Shown here piece after piece: positions 53,805-62,037 of a stretch of DNA of 64,000 nucleotides (positions are counted from its first letter, which is position 1; each line of letters opens with the position of its first letter). The position numbers and the translations under genes are program-made. Source of the DNA: Billgrantia zhangzhouensis (GTDB taxonomy: Bacteria > Pseudomonadota > Gammaproteobacteria > Pseudomonadales > Halomonadaceae). The notes below the pieces were generated by a model, which saw only the letters and a list, made by a program, of their open reading frames with translations, was not told the origin of the DNA and made no database searches. The DNA lies in NCBI RefSeq assembly GCF_021404465.1, contig NZ_JABFTT010000001.1, positions 248,001 through 312,000 of the forward strand. Direction: 5' to 3'.

Positions 53805-54782
53805 ATGACTGCCCAAGACCTGCACGACGATGCCATCGTCATCGACGGCCTGATTATCGCCAAGTGGAACCGCGAGCTGTTCGAGGACATGCGCCGCGGC
53901 GGACTTACCGCCGCCAACTGCACCGTCTCGGTGTGGGAGGGTTTCCAGGCCACCGTCGACAACATCGTCAAATCGAATCAGTTGATGGCCGAGTGCAGCG
54001 ACCTGGTGCGCCCGGTGCGCACTACCGCTGACATCACCCGGGCCAAGGAAGAGGGCAAGACCGGCATCATCTACGGCTTCCAGAACGCCCACGCCTTCGA
54101 GGACCAGATCGGCTATGTCGAGATCTTCAAGCAGCTTGGCGTCGGCATCGTACAGATGTGCTACAACACCCAGAACCTGGTAGGCACCGGTTGCTACGAG
54201 CGTGACGGTGGCCTGTCCGGTTTCGGTCGCGAAATCGTCGCCGAGATGAACCGCGTGGGCATCATGTGCGACCTCTCCCATGTCGGTTCCAAGACCTCCG
54301 AGGAGGTCATCCTGGAGTCGAAGAAACCGGTCTGCTATTCCCACTGCCTGCCATCCGGTCTCAAGGAGCATCCGCGCAACAAGTCTGACGAGGAGCTGCG
54401 CTTCATCGCCGAGCACGGCGGTTTCGTCGGCGTGACCATGTTCACCCCCTTCCTGCGCGCCGGCATCGACGCCACCGTCGATGACTACGTCGAGGCCATC
54501 GAGTACGTGATGAACATCGTCGGTGAGGACGCCATCGGCATCGGCACCGACTTCACCCAAGGCCACGGCAAGGACTTCTTCGAGTGGCTGACCCACGACA
54601 AGGGCTACGCCCGCCGCCTGACCAGCTTCGGCAAGATCATCAATCCCGAGGGCATCCGCACCATCGGTGAGTTCCCTAATCTCACCGAGGCGCTGCTGCG
54701 CCGCGGCTTCAGCGAGCCCCAGGTGCGCAAGATCATGGGCGAAAACTGGGTGCGCATATTGAAAGACGTTTGGGGTGTCTGA
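53805..54782 (+). CDS. M19-family dipeptidase of the betaine catabolic cluster
   Basis: 325 residues from the ATG at 53805. It belongs to the renal dipeptidase (M19) family: GIIYGFQNAHAFEDQIGYVE, GIMCDLSHVGSKTSEEVILE, PVCYSHCLPSGLKEHPRNKS and AIGIGTDFTQGHGKDFFEWL carry the conserved His and Asp. The usual first zinc motif HxD near residue 15 is replaced by IVIDGLIIAKWNRELF, as in the Pseudomonas homologue that also precedes dgcA. So it is a special subfamily, possibly with altered metal binding. Its exact reaction in betaine catabolism is unknown. Confidence 0.85.
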   Translation: MTAQDLHDDAIVIDGLIIAKWNRELFEDMRRGGLTAANCTVSVWEGFQATVDNIVKSNQLMAECSDLVRPVRTTADITRAKEEGKTGIIYGFQNAHAFEDQIGYVEIFKQLGVGIVQMCYNTQNLVGTGCYERDGGLSGFGREIVAEMNRVGIMCDLSHVGSKTSEEVILESKKPVCYSHCLPSGLKEHPRNKSDEELRFIAEHGGFVGVTMFTPFLRAGIDATVDDYVEAIEYVMNIVGEDAIGIGTDFTQGHGKDFFEWLTHDKGYARRLTSFGKIINPEGIRTIGEFPNLTEALLRRGFSEPQVRKIMGENWVRILKDVWGV

Positions 54783-54831
54783 CGATAGCGGCTGAGTAAG
54801 CGAGGAGCGCCGGCCCGAAGACGCGGCTCAA

Positions 54832-54926
54832 CCGGCGATAGGTCTATGAGGGGGCGCTGTAAACCCTTCCTTGGGCGCTACTTTTGCCATCCATGGCAAA
54901 AGACCCCCTCTACGACCTATCCCCGG
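54832..54926. repeat. Compound 95-bp inverted repeat between dipeptidase and DUF5943 gene
   Basis: Outer arms 54832-54854 and 54904-54926 (CCGGCGATAGGTC...GAGGGGG against its near complement, 19 of 23 matching) enclose an inner perfect 10-bp stem CTTTTGCCAT-CC-ATGGCAAAAG at 54881-54902. The transcript would form a long two-tier hairpin. It may stabilise the upstream mRNA or be a small mobile repeat. Confidence 0.65.
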
Positions 54927-54968
54927 CGCCGCTCACCTTGCATAACAACGATTTCGAGGAAAAAGACC

Positions 54969-55514
54969 GTGACCAAACTGGCCCCTGAGCTGCCCATCGA
55001 GGTGGATAGCGAAACCGGCGTGTGGACCACCGACGCCCTGCCGATGCTTTACGTGCCTCGGCACTTCTTTATCAACAACCACACGGCTGTCGCCGAAGCG
55101 CTGGGTGTGGATAAGTATGCCGAGATTCTCTACCGCGCCGGCTACAAGAGTGCCTGGCACTGGTGCGAGAAGGAGGCCGAATTGCACGGCTTGGAAGGCG
55201 TCGAGGTGTTCGAGCACTACATGCGGCGGCTTTCCCAGCGCGGCTGGGGCAAGTTCGTGACCGAAAACATCGACCTTGATGCCGGTAGCGCTCGGGTACG
55301 CCTGGAGCACAGCGCTTTCGTCTACCAGCTCGGCAAGACGGGGCACAAGGAGGAGTACATGTTCACCGGCTGGTTCGCCGGGGCCATGGACCAGATTCTC
55401 GCCGCTCGCGGCAGTAGCCTGCGCACCGTTGCCGAGCAGACCCAGAGCGCTGCCGAGCCTGGCTGCGACGTGGGCATCTTCATCGTCAAGCCGTTGCCCG
55501 ACACCTGGGGTTGA
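54969..55514 (+). CDS. DUF5943 protein of the dgc locus
   Basis: 181 residues from a GTG at 54969, preceded by CGAGGAAAA; no suitable ATG lies nearby. It is a mixed alpha/beta protein resembling 4-vinyl-reductase-type small-molecule domains (RVRLEHSAFVYQLGKTGHKE, then EYMFTGWFAGAMDQILAARG). DUF5943 genes sit directly before dgcA in Pseudomonas too, 10 bases here, so they are co-transcribed. The role in dimethylglycine breakdown is unknown; a chaperone or sensor role is possible. Confidence 0.78.
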   Translation: MTKLAPELPIEVDSETGVWTTDALPMLYVPRHFFINNHTAVAEALGVDKYAEILYRAGYKSAWHWCEKEAELHGLEGVEVFEHYMRRLSQRGWGKFVTENIDLDAGSARVRLEHSAFVYQLGKTGHKEEYMFTGWFAGAMDQILAARGSSLRTVAEQTQSAAEPGCDVGIFIVKPLPDTWG

Positions 55515-55524
55515 GGAGGTTTCC

Positions 55525-57597
55525 ATGGCATTCGAAGCGATCTTCCAGCCGATCGAAATCGGCAAGCTGACCATCCGCAACCGCGTGGTCAGCACCGCCC
55601 ACGCCGAGGTGCATGCCACCGACGGCGGCATGACCACCGCGCGCTACGTCAAGTACTACGAGGAGAAGGCCAAGGGCGGCTGCGGTCTGTGCATCTGCGG
55701 CGGCTCCTCCGTCGTCTCCATCGACAGCCCTCAGGCCTGGTGGAGCTCGGTGAACCTCTCCACCGACCGCATCATTCCGCACTTCCAGAATCTCGCCGAT
55801 GCCGTGCACAAGCATGGCGGCAAGATCATGATCCAGATTACCCACATGGGGCGGCGTTCGCGCTGGGATGGCTATAACTGGACGACTCTGCTTTCGCCCT
55901 CCGGCATCCGCGAGCCGGTGCACCGCTCCACCTGCAAGACCATCGAGGAGGAGGAGATCTGGCGCATCGTCGGCGACTTCGCCCAGGCGGCCCGCCGGGC
56001 TAAGGAAGGGGGGCTCGACGGCGTCGAACTCTCCGCCGTGCACCAGCACCTGATCGATCAGTTCTGGAGCCCGCGGGTCAACAAACGCGAGGATCAATGG
56101 GGCGGCAGCTTCGAGAACCGCATGCGCTTCGGTATGGAGGTGCTCAAGGCGGTGCGCGCCGAGGTGGGCGAGGACTTCGTCGTCGGCATGCGCATCTGCG
56201 GCGACGAGTTCCACCCGGACGGTCTCTCCCACGACGACATGAAGCAGATCGCCGCCTACTACGATGCCACCGGCATGGTGGATTTCTTCGGCGTGATCGG
56301 CTCCGGCTGCGATACCCACAACTCCCTGGCCAACGTCATTCCCAACATGTCCTTCCCGCCGGAGCCCTTCCTGCACCTGGCGGCGGGCATCAAGGAAGTG
56401 GTCAGCGTGCCGGTGATCCACGCTCAGAACATCAAGGATCCCAACCAGGCCCAGCGTATCCTCGAAGGAGGCTACGTCGACCTGGTGGGCATGACCCGGG
56501 CACACATCGCCGACCCGCACCTGATCGCCAAGATCAAGATGGGCCAGGTCGACCAGATCAAGCAGTGCGTGGGCGCCAATTACTGCATCGACCGCCAGTA
56601 TCAGGGCCTCGACGTGCTGTGTATCCAGAACGCTGCGACCGCCCGCGAGTACATGGGCCTGCCGCATATCATCGAGAAGTCCGAGGGGCCGAAGCGTCGC
56701 GTGGTCGTGGTCGGTGGCGGCCCCGGCGGCATGGAGGCGGCCCGCGTTGCCGCCGAGCGTGACCACGAGGTGACCCTGTTCGAGGCCGCGGAGCAGCTCG
56801 GTGGGCAGATCACCATCGCCGCCCAGGCGCCGCAGCGCGACCAGATCGCCGGTATCACCCGCTGGTACCAACTCGAGCTGGCGCGCCTGAACGTCGACCT
56901 ACGCCTGGGCACGCGTGCCGACGAGGCCTCCATCGAAGACCTGCGTCCCGATGTCGTGGTGCTGGCCACCGGCGGCCAGCCCTTCCTCAGTCAGTATCCG
57001 GAGTGGGGCTACTCGGAGAATCCCGAAGAGAGCTTGGTGGTCAGCACCTGGGACGTACTCTCCGGCAAGGTCGCTCCGGGCAAGAACGTACTGATCTTTG
57101 ACGCCATCTGCGAGTTCTCGGGGGTCTCGACGGCGGACTATCTCGCCGACAAGGGGGCCAAGGTCGAGATCGTCACCGACGACATCAAGCCGGGTGCGGC
57201 GGTGGGTGGCACCACCTTCCCGACCTATTACCGCAGTCTCTACGAGAAGGAGGTGATCATGACCTCCGACCTGATGCTGCACAAGGTCTACCGCGAGGGC
57301 GGCAGCCTGGTGGCGGTGCTCGAGAACGAGTACACCGGCGCCCTGGAGGAGCGGGTGGTCGACCAGGTGGTGGTGGAGAACGGCGTACGCCCGGACGAGG
57401 CGCTCTACTACGCGCTGAAGGAGCGTTCGCGCAACCGTGGCCAGGTGGATCTCGAGGCGCTCTACGCCGCCAAGGCGCAGCCCTGTCTCGCCGAGGAAGG
57501 CGACGGCTACCTGCTGTTCCGTCTGGGTGACTGCACCGCGCCGCGCAATACGCATGCGGCCATTTATGACGCCCTGCGGCTGTGTAAAGACCTCTGA
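55525..57597 (+). CDS. dgcA: Dimethylglycine demethylase subunit DgcA
   Basis: 690 residues. Residues 1-360 are an old-yellow-enzyme TIM barrel with FMN (KLTIRNRVVSTAHAEVHATD, HKHGGKIMIQITHMGRR, GVELSAVHQHLIDQF). Cysteines at about 347-372 (KQCVGANYCIDRQ and LDVLCIQNAATARE) bind a 4Fe-4S cluster. The C-terminal half has a nucleotide motif, RRVVVVGGGPGGMEAARVAA. It demethylates dimethylglycine to sarcosine and releases formaldehyde; electrons go to DgcB and the ETF pair. A GAGGAGG site precedes the ATG. A hairpin-rich 205-bp gap separates it from dgcB. Confidence 0.9.
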   Translation: MAFEAIFQPIEIGKLTIRNRVVSTAHAEVHATDGGMTTARYVKYYEEKAKGGCGLCICGGSSVVSIDSPQAWWSSVNLSTDRIIPHFQNLADAVHKHGGKIMIQITHMGRRSRWDGYNWTTLLSPSGIREPVHRSTCKTIEEEEIWRIVGDFAQAARRAKEGGLDGVELSAVHQHLIDQFWSPRVNKREDQWGGSFENRMRFGMEVLKAVRAEVGEDFVVGMRICGDEFHPDGLSHDDMKQIAAYYDATGMVDFFGVIGSGCDTHNSLANVIPNMSFPPEPFLHLAAGIKEVVSVPVIHAQNIKDPNQAQRILEGGYVDLVGMTRAHIADPHLIAKIKMGQVDQIKQCVGANYCIDRQYQGLDVLCIQNAATAREYMGLPHIIEKSEGPKRRVVVVGGGPGGMEAARVAAERDHEVTLFEAAEQLGGQITIAAQAPQRDQIAGITRWYQLELARLNVDLRLGTRADEASIEDLRPDVVVLATGGQPFLSQYPEWGYSENPEESLVVSTWDVLSGKVAPGKNVLIFDAICEFSGVSTADYLADKGAKVEIVTDDIKPGAAVGGTTFPTYYRSLYEKEVIMTSDLMLHKVYREGGSLVAVLENEYTGALEERVVDQVVVENGVRPDEALYYALKERSRNRGQVDLEALYAAKAQPCLAEEGDGYLLFRLGDCTAPRNTHAAIYDALRLCKDL

Positions 57598-57611
57598 AAG
57601 CTATTGCGCTC

Positions 57612-57698
57612 GGCCAGGCGTTGTTGAAGTTCGGCTCGTCATGCTCATGGAGCAAGCAGTCCACTCCGCTGACTCGCCGAACTTCGCCTAGCCTGGCC
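57612..57698. repeat. Compound inverted repeat between dgcA and dgcB
   Basis: Arms 57612-57635 and 57676-57698 share GGCCAGGC and GAAGTTCGGC in inverted order and enclose a small TGCTC-ATG-GAGCA hairpin. The likely effect is a stable mRNA hairpin inside the operon. Confidence 0.65.
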
Positions 57699-57802
57699 GT
57701 CGCTCATGACGCTTTCACGGTGCCGGCCTCTGTTGTCGCCGGTACAACCCCGAAGCCAACGACAACGCCAAAGCCAACGGCTTATGAGACGAGGTGAGCA
57801 CC

Positions 57803-59812
57803 ATGCTCGACACCCTCCTGCCGATACTGATCTTCTCCGCCCTGGCGCTGGCCGTGATCGGCGCCGTGCGGCGCATTCGCCTGTGGCGCCGGGGGCGGCC
57901 CGCTCGGGTCGACCTGCTGCGCGGGCTCGCCGCCATGCCGCGGCGCTACCTAGTGGACCTGCATCATGTGGTGGCGCGCGACAAGGTAATGTCCAACACC
58001 CACGTGGCCACCGCTGGCGGTTTCGTCGCGGCGGCCGTACTAATGATCCTGGTGCATGGCCTTGGGCTGGCGCAGGGAGTGCTCGGCTGGCCGCTGTTGG
58101 CGGCCAGTGCCGCCATGTTCGTCGGTAGCCTGTTCGTTGCCAAACGACGGCGTAACCCGCCGGCGCGGCTCTCCAAGGGACCCTGGATGCGTCTGCCGAA
58201 GAGCCTGATGGCGTTCTCGCTGAGCGTGTTCCTGATCACCCTGCCGACGCTGGACATTCTGCCTGCCGGAGCGGGCAACTGGATCCTCGCCCTGGCACTG
58301 TCCGCGGTGCTGGTGTGGGGGCTGGGTGAGATGTTCTTCGGCATGACCTGGGGCGGGCCGATGAAGCACGCCTTCGCCGGCGCCCTGCATCTGGCTTTCC
58401 ATCGCCGCCCCGAGCGTTTTTCCACGAAAGGGGGTGAAGGCAACCGCTCCACCGGTCTCAAGGCACTGAACCTGGACGATTCCAAGGCCCCCTTGGGTGT
58501 CGAGACGCCCAGCGACTTCACCTGGAACCAGTTGCTCGGCTTCGACGCCTGCGTGCAATGCGGGCGCTGCGAGGCGATGTGCCCGGCTTTCGCCGCCGGT
58601 CAGCCGCTCAACCCCAAGAAGCTGATTCAGGACATGGTCGTCGGCATGGCCGGCGGCAGCGATGCCCACTATGCCGGTAGCCCCTACCCCGACAAGCCCA
58701 TTGGCGAGCACCGCGGCCATCCGCATGGGCCCATCGTGGCTCGCGAAGGCACTGCCTTGGTCGATGCCGAGACGCTGTGGTCGTGCACCACATGTCGTGC
58801 CTGCGTCGAGGAGTGCCCGATGATGATCGAGCACGTCGATGCAATCGTCGACATGCGTCGCTTCCTGACCCTGGAGCATGGCAATACGCCGGGCAAAGGC
58901 GCCGAGGTCCTCGACAACCTGATCGCCACCGACAACCCCGGCGGCTTCGATCCCGGTTCGCGCATGCACTGGGCCGCGGACCTCAACCTGCCCCTGATGC
59001 GTGACGTAGGGGAGGCCGAGGTGCTGCTGTGGCTGGGTGACGGGGTCTTCGACATGCGTAACCAGCGCACACTGAGAGCCCTGGTGAAGATCCTGCGTGC
59101 GGCCGGCGTCGACTTCGCCGTGCTCGGTAACGAGGAACGTGACAGCGGAGACGTGGCGCGCCGCCTGGGCGACGAGGCGACCTTCCAGTCGCTCGCCAAG
59201 CGCAACATTGCCACCCTGGGCAAGTACCGCTTCCAGCGTATCGTCACCTGCGACCCGCACAGCTTCCATGTGCTCGGCAATGAGTACGGTACGCTGGGCG
59301 GCGTGTATGCCGTATTCCATCACAGCACCTACATTGCCGAACTGTATGAGGCTGGGCGGCTGCACTTCGCGCCCTGGAAGGGGGGCTCGGTTACCTATCA
59401 CGATCCCTGTTACCTGGGTCGCTACAATGGCGAATACGAAGCTCCACGCAACGTGCTCAAGGCACTAGGCATCGAAGTGGCCGAGATGCAGCGTTCAGGG
59501 TTCCGCTCGCGCTGCTGCGGCGGTGGCGGCGGTGCGCCAATTACCGACATCCCCGGCAAGCAGCGAATTCCCGACATGCGCATGAATGACGTCAAGGAGA
59601 CTGGTGCCGAGCTGGTCGCAGTGGGCTGCCCGCAGTGTACCGCCATGCTCGAGGGGGTGGTCGATGCCACTGCCGAAGTGCGCGACATCGCCGAGCTGGT
59701 GGCCGATGCCCTGATGGAGCGCTCCGCTGACTCCGGTGACGGTAACGATAGCACTCGTACCCCGCAGCCTGTCGCCGAGGCCCGGCCGGTGGTGAAGGAG
59801 GTGACACCATGA
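57803..59812 (+). CDS. dgcB: DgcB, iron-sulfur electron-transfer subunit of dimethylglycine demethylase
   Basis: 669 residues from the ATG at 57803 (GAGGTGAG 5 bases before). Several N-terminal membrane segments lie within residues 5-190. The ferredoxin-like part is CVQCGRCEAMCPAFAAGQPL and CTTCRACVEECPMMIEH (two 4Fe-4S clusters, residues about 250-345). The C-terminal part is CCG-type: CDPHSFHVLGNEYG, HDPCYLGRYNG, RSRCCGGGGGAPITD and GCPQCTAMLEG. DgcB carries electrons from DgcA to the ETF pair or quinone at the membrane. Its stop overlaps the next gene. Confidence 0.9.
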   Translation: MLDTLLPILIFSALALAVIGAVRRIRLWRRGRPARVDLLRGLAAMPRRYLVDLHHVVARDKVMSNTHVATAGGFVAAAVLMILVHGLGLAQGVLGWPLLAASAAMFVGSLFVAKRRRNPPARLSKGPWMRLPKSLMAFSLSVFLITLPTLDILPAGAGNWILALALSAVLVWGLGEMFFGMTWGGPMKHAFAGALHLAFHRRPERFSTKGGEGNRSTGLKALNLDDSKAPLGVETPSDFTWNQLLGFDACVQCGRCEAMCPAFAAGQPLNPKKLIQDMVVGMAGGSDAHYAGSPYPDKPIGEHRGHPHGPIVAREGTALVDAETLWSCTTCRACVEECPMMIEHVDAIVDMRRFLTLEHGNTPGKGAEVLDNLIATDNPGGFDPGSRMHWAADLNLPLMRDVGEAEVLLWLGDGVFDMRNQRTLRALVKILRAAGVDFAVLGNEERDSGDVARRLGDEATFQSLAKRNIATLGKYRFQRIVTCDPHSFHVLGNEYGTLGGVYAVFHHSTYIAELYEAGRLHFAPWKGGSVTYHDPCYLGRYNGEYEAPRNVLKALGIEVAEMQRSGFRSRCCGGGGGAPITDIPGKQRIPDMRMNDVKETGAELVAVGCPQCTAMLEGVVDATAEVRDIAELVADALMERSADSGDGNDSTRTPQPVAEARPVVKEVTP

Positions 59813-61113
59813 GCGAGATCATCCGCCGCGATCCGCGCAAGGAATGGATCGCCCGCAATCGCCTGCATCCCGACCACTTGAGCGTGCTGGCGGAGCTTGG
59901 CGAAGGTGCCGCAGCGACCGAGTGGATGGGCCCCAATGGGGTGATCCGCAAGAATCCCCATGCGGTGGGCTTCGTCGGACCCAACGGGATCAAGCGCATT
60001 GACCGTAGCGGTGTTCAGCAGGCTGCCGTGGCGGGACGCGGAGCCGGCGCCGGTCACAAGTCGGCCGCCGAAGAACGTCGGCAGGTCACTATCGAGGCCC
60101 CGGCTTTCCTGGTCGCGGTGGTACCGGACATGCCCGGTGGGCGCCTCTCCAGCCACGACCGCGACCTGTTGGGCCTGGCCCGGCAATTGGCCGATGCCGA
60201 TGGCGAGCGGCCGGGTGCCGTGCTGGCCGTGGTCTTTGGCAGTGGCGAAGGCTTCGGCGAGCTGAAAGTGCGTGAAGGTTTCAGCGAGGCTGGCATCGAC
60301 CGGCTGATCGCACTGGGCGGCGATGATTTCGACGGCTACGCGCCGGAGGCCCGCCTGGCGGCCCTTACCGCCGTTGACGGCGAGTTCTCCCCGCGTCACT
60401 GGCTGTTGCCCGACTCCAAGCTGGGCGGTGCCGACCTGGGGCGGCGCTTGGCCGCCCGCTTGCGGGAGCGGCCTGCCACCGGCGTCTGGCAGATCGAGCA
60501 GGACGATGCTTGTGCGCTGGGCTGGCGTTGCACCGGGCGGGGTGCCGCTGGCACCACCGATATCCAGCGTGCCCTGCCGCGTGTCGTACTGGCGTTGGCT
60601 GAATGCGCCGAGCCCGTTTCCGAGACTCGTCATGCGGTGCAGCCGCTGGCCTTGTCTCAATCGCTGCCTCCGCTGCTGGGCCGCATCGACGACCTGGGCC
60701 AGGTGGCCGTCGACCCGGCCGGCGTGGCCCTGGCCGAAGCCGAGTTCATTCTCTCCGCCGGCAACGGCGTCAAGGACTGGGAAGGCTTCCATCAAGCCGC
60801 CAAGGCGCTGGGCGCGACCGAGGGTGCCTCGCGGGTGGCGGTGGACGACGGCTTCATGCCGCGCCACCGCCAGGTGGGTGCCACCGGGACCTGGGTTACC
60901 GCGCGGGTCTATGTGGCGGTGGGCATCAGCGGGGCCATCCAGCACCTTCAAGGCATTCAGAGCTGCGACAAGGTGGTGGCCATCAATCTCGATCCGGGAT
61001 GCGACATGATCAAGCGCGCCGATCTGGCGGTGATTGGCGACTCGGCGAGCATACTCGCGGCACTGGTCGAGATGGTGCAGCGGCAACGAGAGGAGAAGCG
61101 CGATGCGGCCTGA
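59809..61113 (+). CDS. ETF alpha-type (FixB) subunit of the dgc system
   Basis: 434 residues, longer than usual ETF alpha; the first 90 residues are a species-typical extension. ETF-like parts: VAVDDGFMPRHRQVGATGTW and VAVGISGAIQHLQGIQSCDK, then INLDPGCDMIKRADLAVIGD, which is the alpha-subunit FAD-binding region. It overlaps dgcB by 4 bases and the beta-type gene by 11, so it is tightly coupled. It would accept electrons from DgcB and pass them to the quinone pool via an ETF dehydrogenase. Called etfA in some annotations. Confidence 0.85.
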   Translation: MSEIIRRDPRKEWIARNRLHPDHLSVLAELGEGAAATEWMGPNGVIRKNPHAVGFVGPNGIKRIDRSGVQQAAVAGRGAGAGHKSAAEERRQVTIEAPAFLVAVVPDMPGGRLSSHDRDLLGLARQLADADGERPGAVLAVVFGSGEGFGELKVREGFSEAGIDRLIALGGDDFDGYAPEARLAALTAVDGEFSPRHWLLPDSKLGGADLGRRLAARLRERPATGVWQIEQDDACALGWRCTGRGAAGTTDIQRALPRVVLALAECAEPVSETRHAVQPLALSQSLPPLLGRIDDLGQVAVDPAGVALAEAEFILSAGNGVKDWEGFHQAAKALGATEGASRVAVDDGFMPRHRQVGATGTWVTARVYVAVGISGAIQHLQGIQSCDKVVAINLDPGCDMIKRADLAVIGDSASILAALVEMVQRQREEKRDAA

Positions 61114-61951
61114 CACCCAGGTACCTGGAGCACAAAAGACAGGCACACAAGCTACTGGTGCTCAACGAGATGGTGCGCTCGAGGTGGCGGTGCTGGTCTC
61201 CGTCGGCCGCCACCCCGTGACCGGACGCGCCCGGCGTGCCGATCAGGATGCCCGTGGCGTGGAACTGGCCCTGTCGCTCGACAGGGCGCGCATCACGCTG
61301 CTGCACGCCGGGGGGTTCGACGAAGAGAGCGAGAGTGCTATACGCGGCTATCTGGGCATGGGCTTTCCCGCCATGACCCTGGTCGAGCAGCCGCAGGGCG
61401 CCGATGTGATCCCCGCCCTGGCGGATAAGCTGAATGAGGCACGGCCGCAACTGGTGATCGCTGGCGAGCGTGCTGAGCGGGGAGAGGGATCCGGGCTGTT
61501 GCCCTACCTGCTCGCCGAACGCTTAGGCTGGCCGCTGGTCAACGGCCTGGCCGATGTGGAAAAGATCGAACATGGCGTGGCCACGCTACTCCAGGCTCTG
61601 CCCCGCGGGCAACGCCGCCGGCTCCAGGTGAGGCTGCCGGCCATCGTGACCGTTGACGCTGCCGCCTCGGCGGCGCGCCAGAGCGCTTTCGGCCCGGCCC
61701 AGCGAGGTGAGATCGAGGCCGAGCCGGCAGCGGTCGAGTGGGACGAGGCCCCGCCGGAATGGAATGTGGCGCCGGCGCGCAAGCGCCCCAAGCGGCTCAA
61801 GATCGTCAAGGCGGCATCGGCTCGGGACCGCTTCAAGGCCGCTGCGGCCAAGGCCGAAGGCGCTGGAGGCCAGGTGTTGACCGATGTGACGCCGGAGCAG
61901 GGTGCCGAAGAGATCTTCAAGTTGCTCAAGGATGAGGGTGTCCTCCGATAG
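61103..61951 (+). CDS. ETF beta-type (FixA) subunit of the dgc system
   Basis: 282 residues from the ATG at 61103. After a short polar lead, VLVSVGRHPVTGRARRADQD starts the beta-type domain. It runs through ERGEGSGLLPYLLAERLGWP and RRRLQVRLPAIVTVDAAASA to a lysine-rich end (KRPKRLKIVKAASARDRFKA). This subunit docks the alpha type and carries the AMP/NAD-like pocket in ETFs. It is the last gene of the dgc operon, followed by a terminator. Confidence 0.82.
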   Translation: MRPDTQVPGAQKTGTQATGAQRDGALEVAVLVSVGRHPVTGRARRADQDARGVELALSLDRARITLLHAGGFDEESESAIRGYLGMGFPAMTLVEQPQGADVIPALADKLNEARPQLVIAGERAERGEGSGLLPYLLAERLGWPLVNGLADVEKIEHGVATLLQALPRGQRRRLQVRLPAIVTVDAAASAARQSAFGPAQRGEIEAEPAAVEWDEAPPEWNVAPARKRPKRLKIVKAASARDRFKAAAAKAEGAGGQVLTDVTPEQGAEEIFKLLKDEGVLR

Positions 61952-61980
61952 CTCTGCCTGAAACGCCCAACCAAACGCAA

Positions 61981-62004
61981 CGACCCCGGCCAAGGCCGGG
62001 GTCG
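61981..62004. terminator. Bidirectional terminator between the ETF and BCCT genes
   Basis: CGACCCCGGC, CAAG, GCCGGGGTCG: a 10-bp perfect stem between convergent genes. No T-run, but position and strength support termination. Confidence 0.7.
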
Positions 62005-62037
62005 CGTGGTTGCTTCTTGCGTGAGGTTGGCGGTGTA

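Noticed and set aside
55486..56871. 461-residue minus-strand frame
   Set aside because: Antisense to dgcA; low-complexity composition typical of shadow frames.
59422..61146. 574-residue minus-strand frame over the ETF genes
   Set aside because: Antisense to the ETF alpha-type gene and the end of dgcB.
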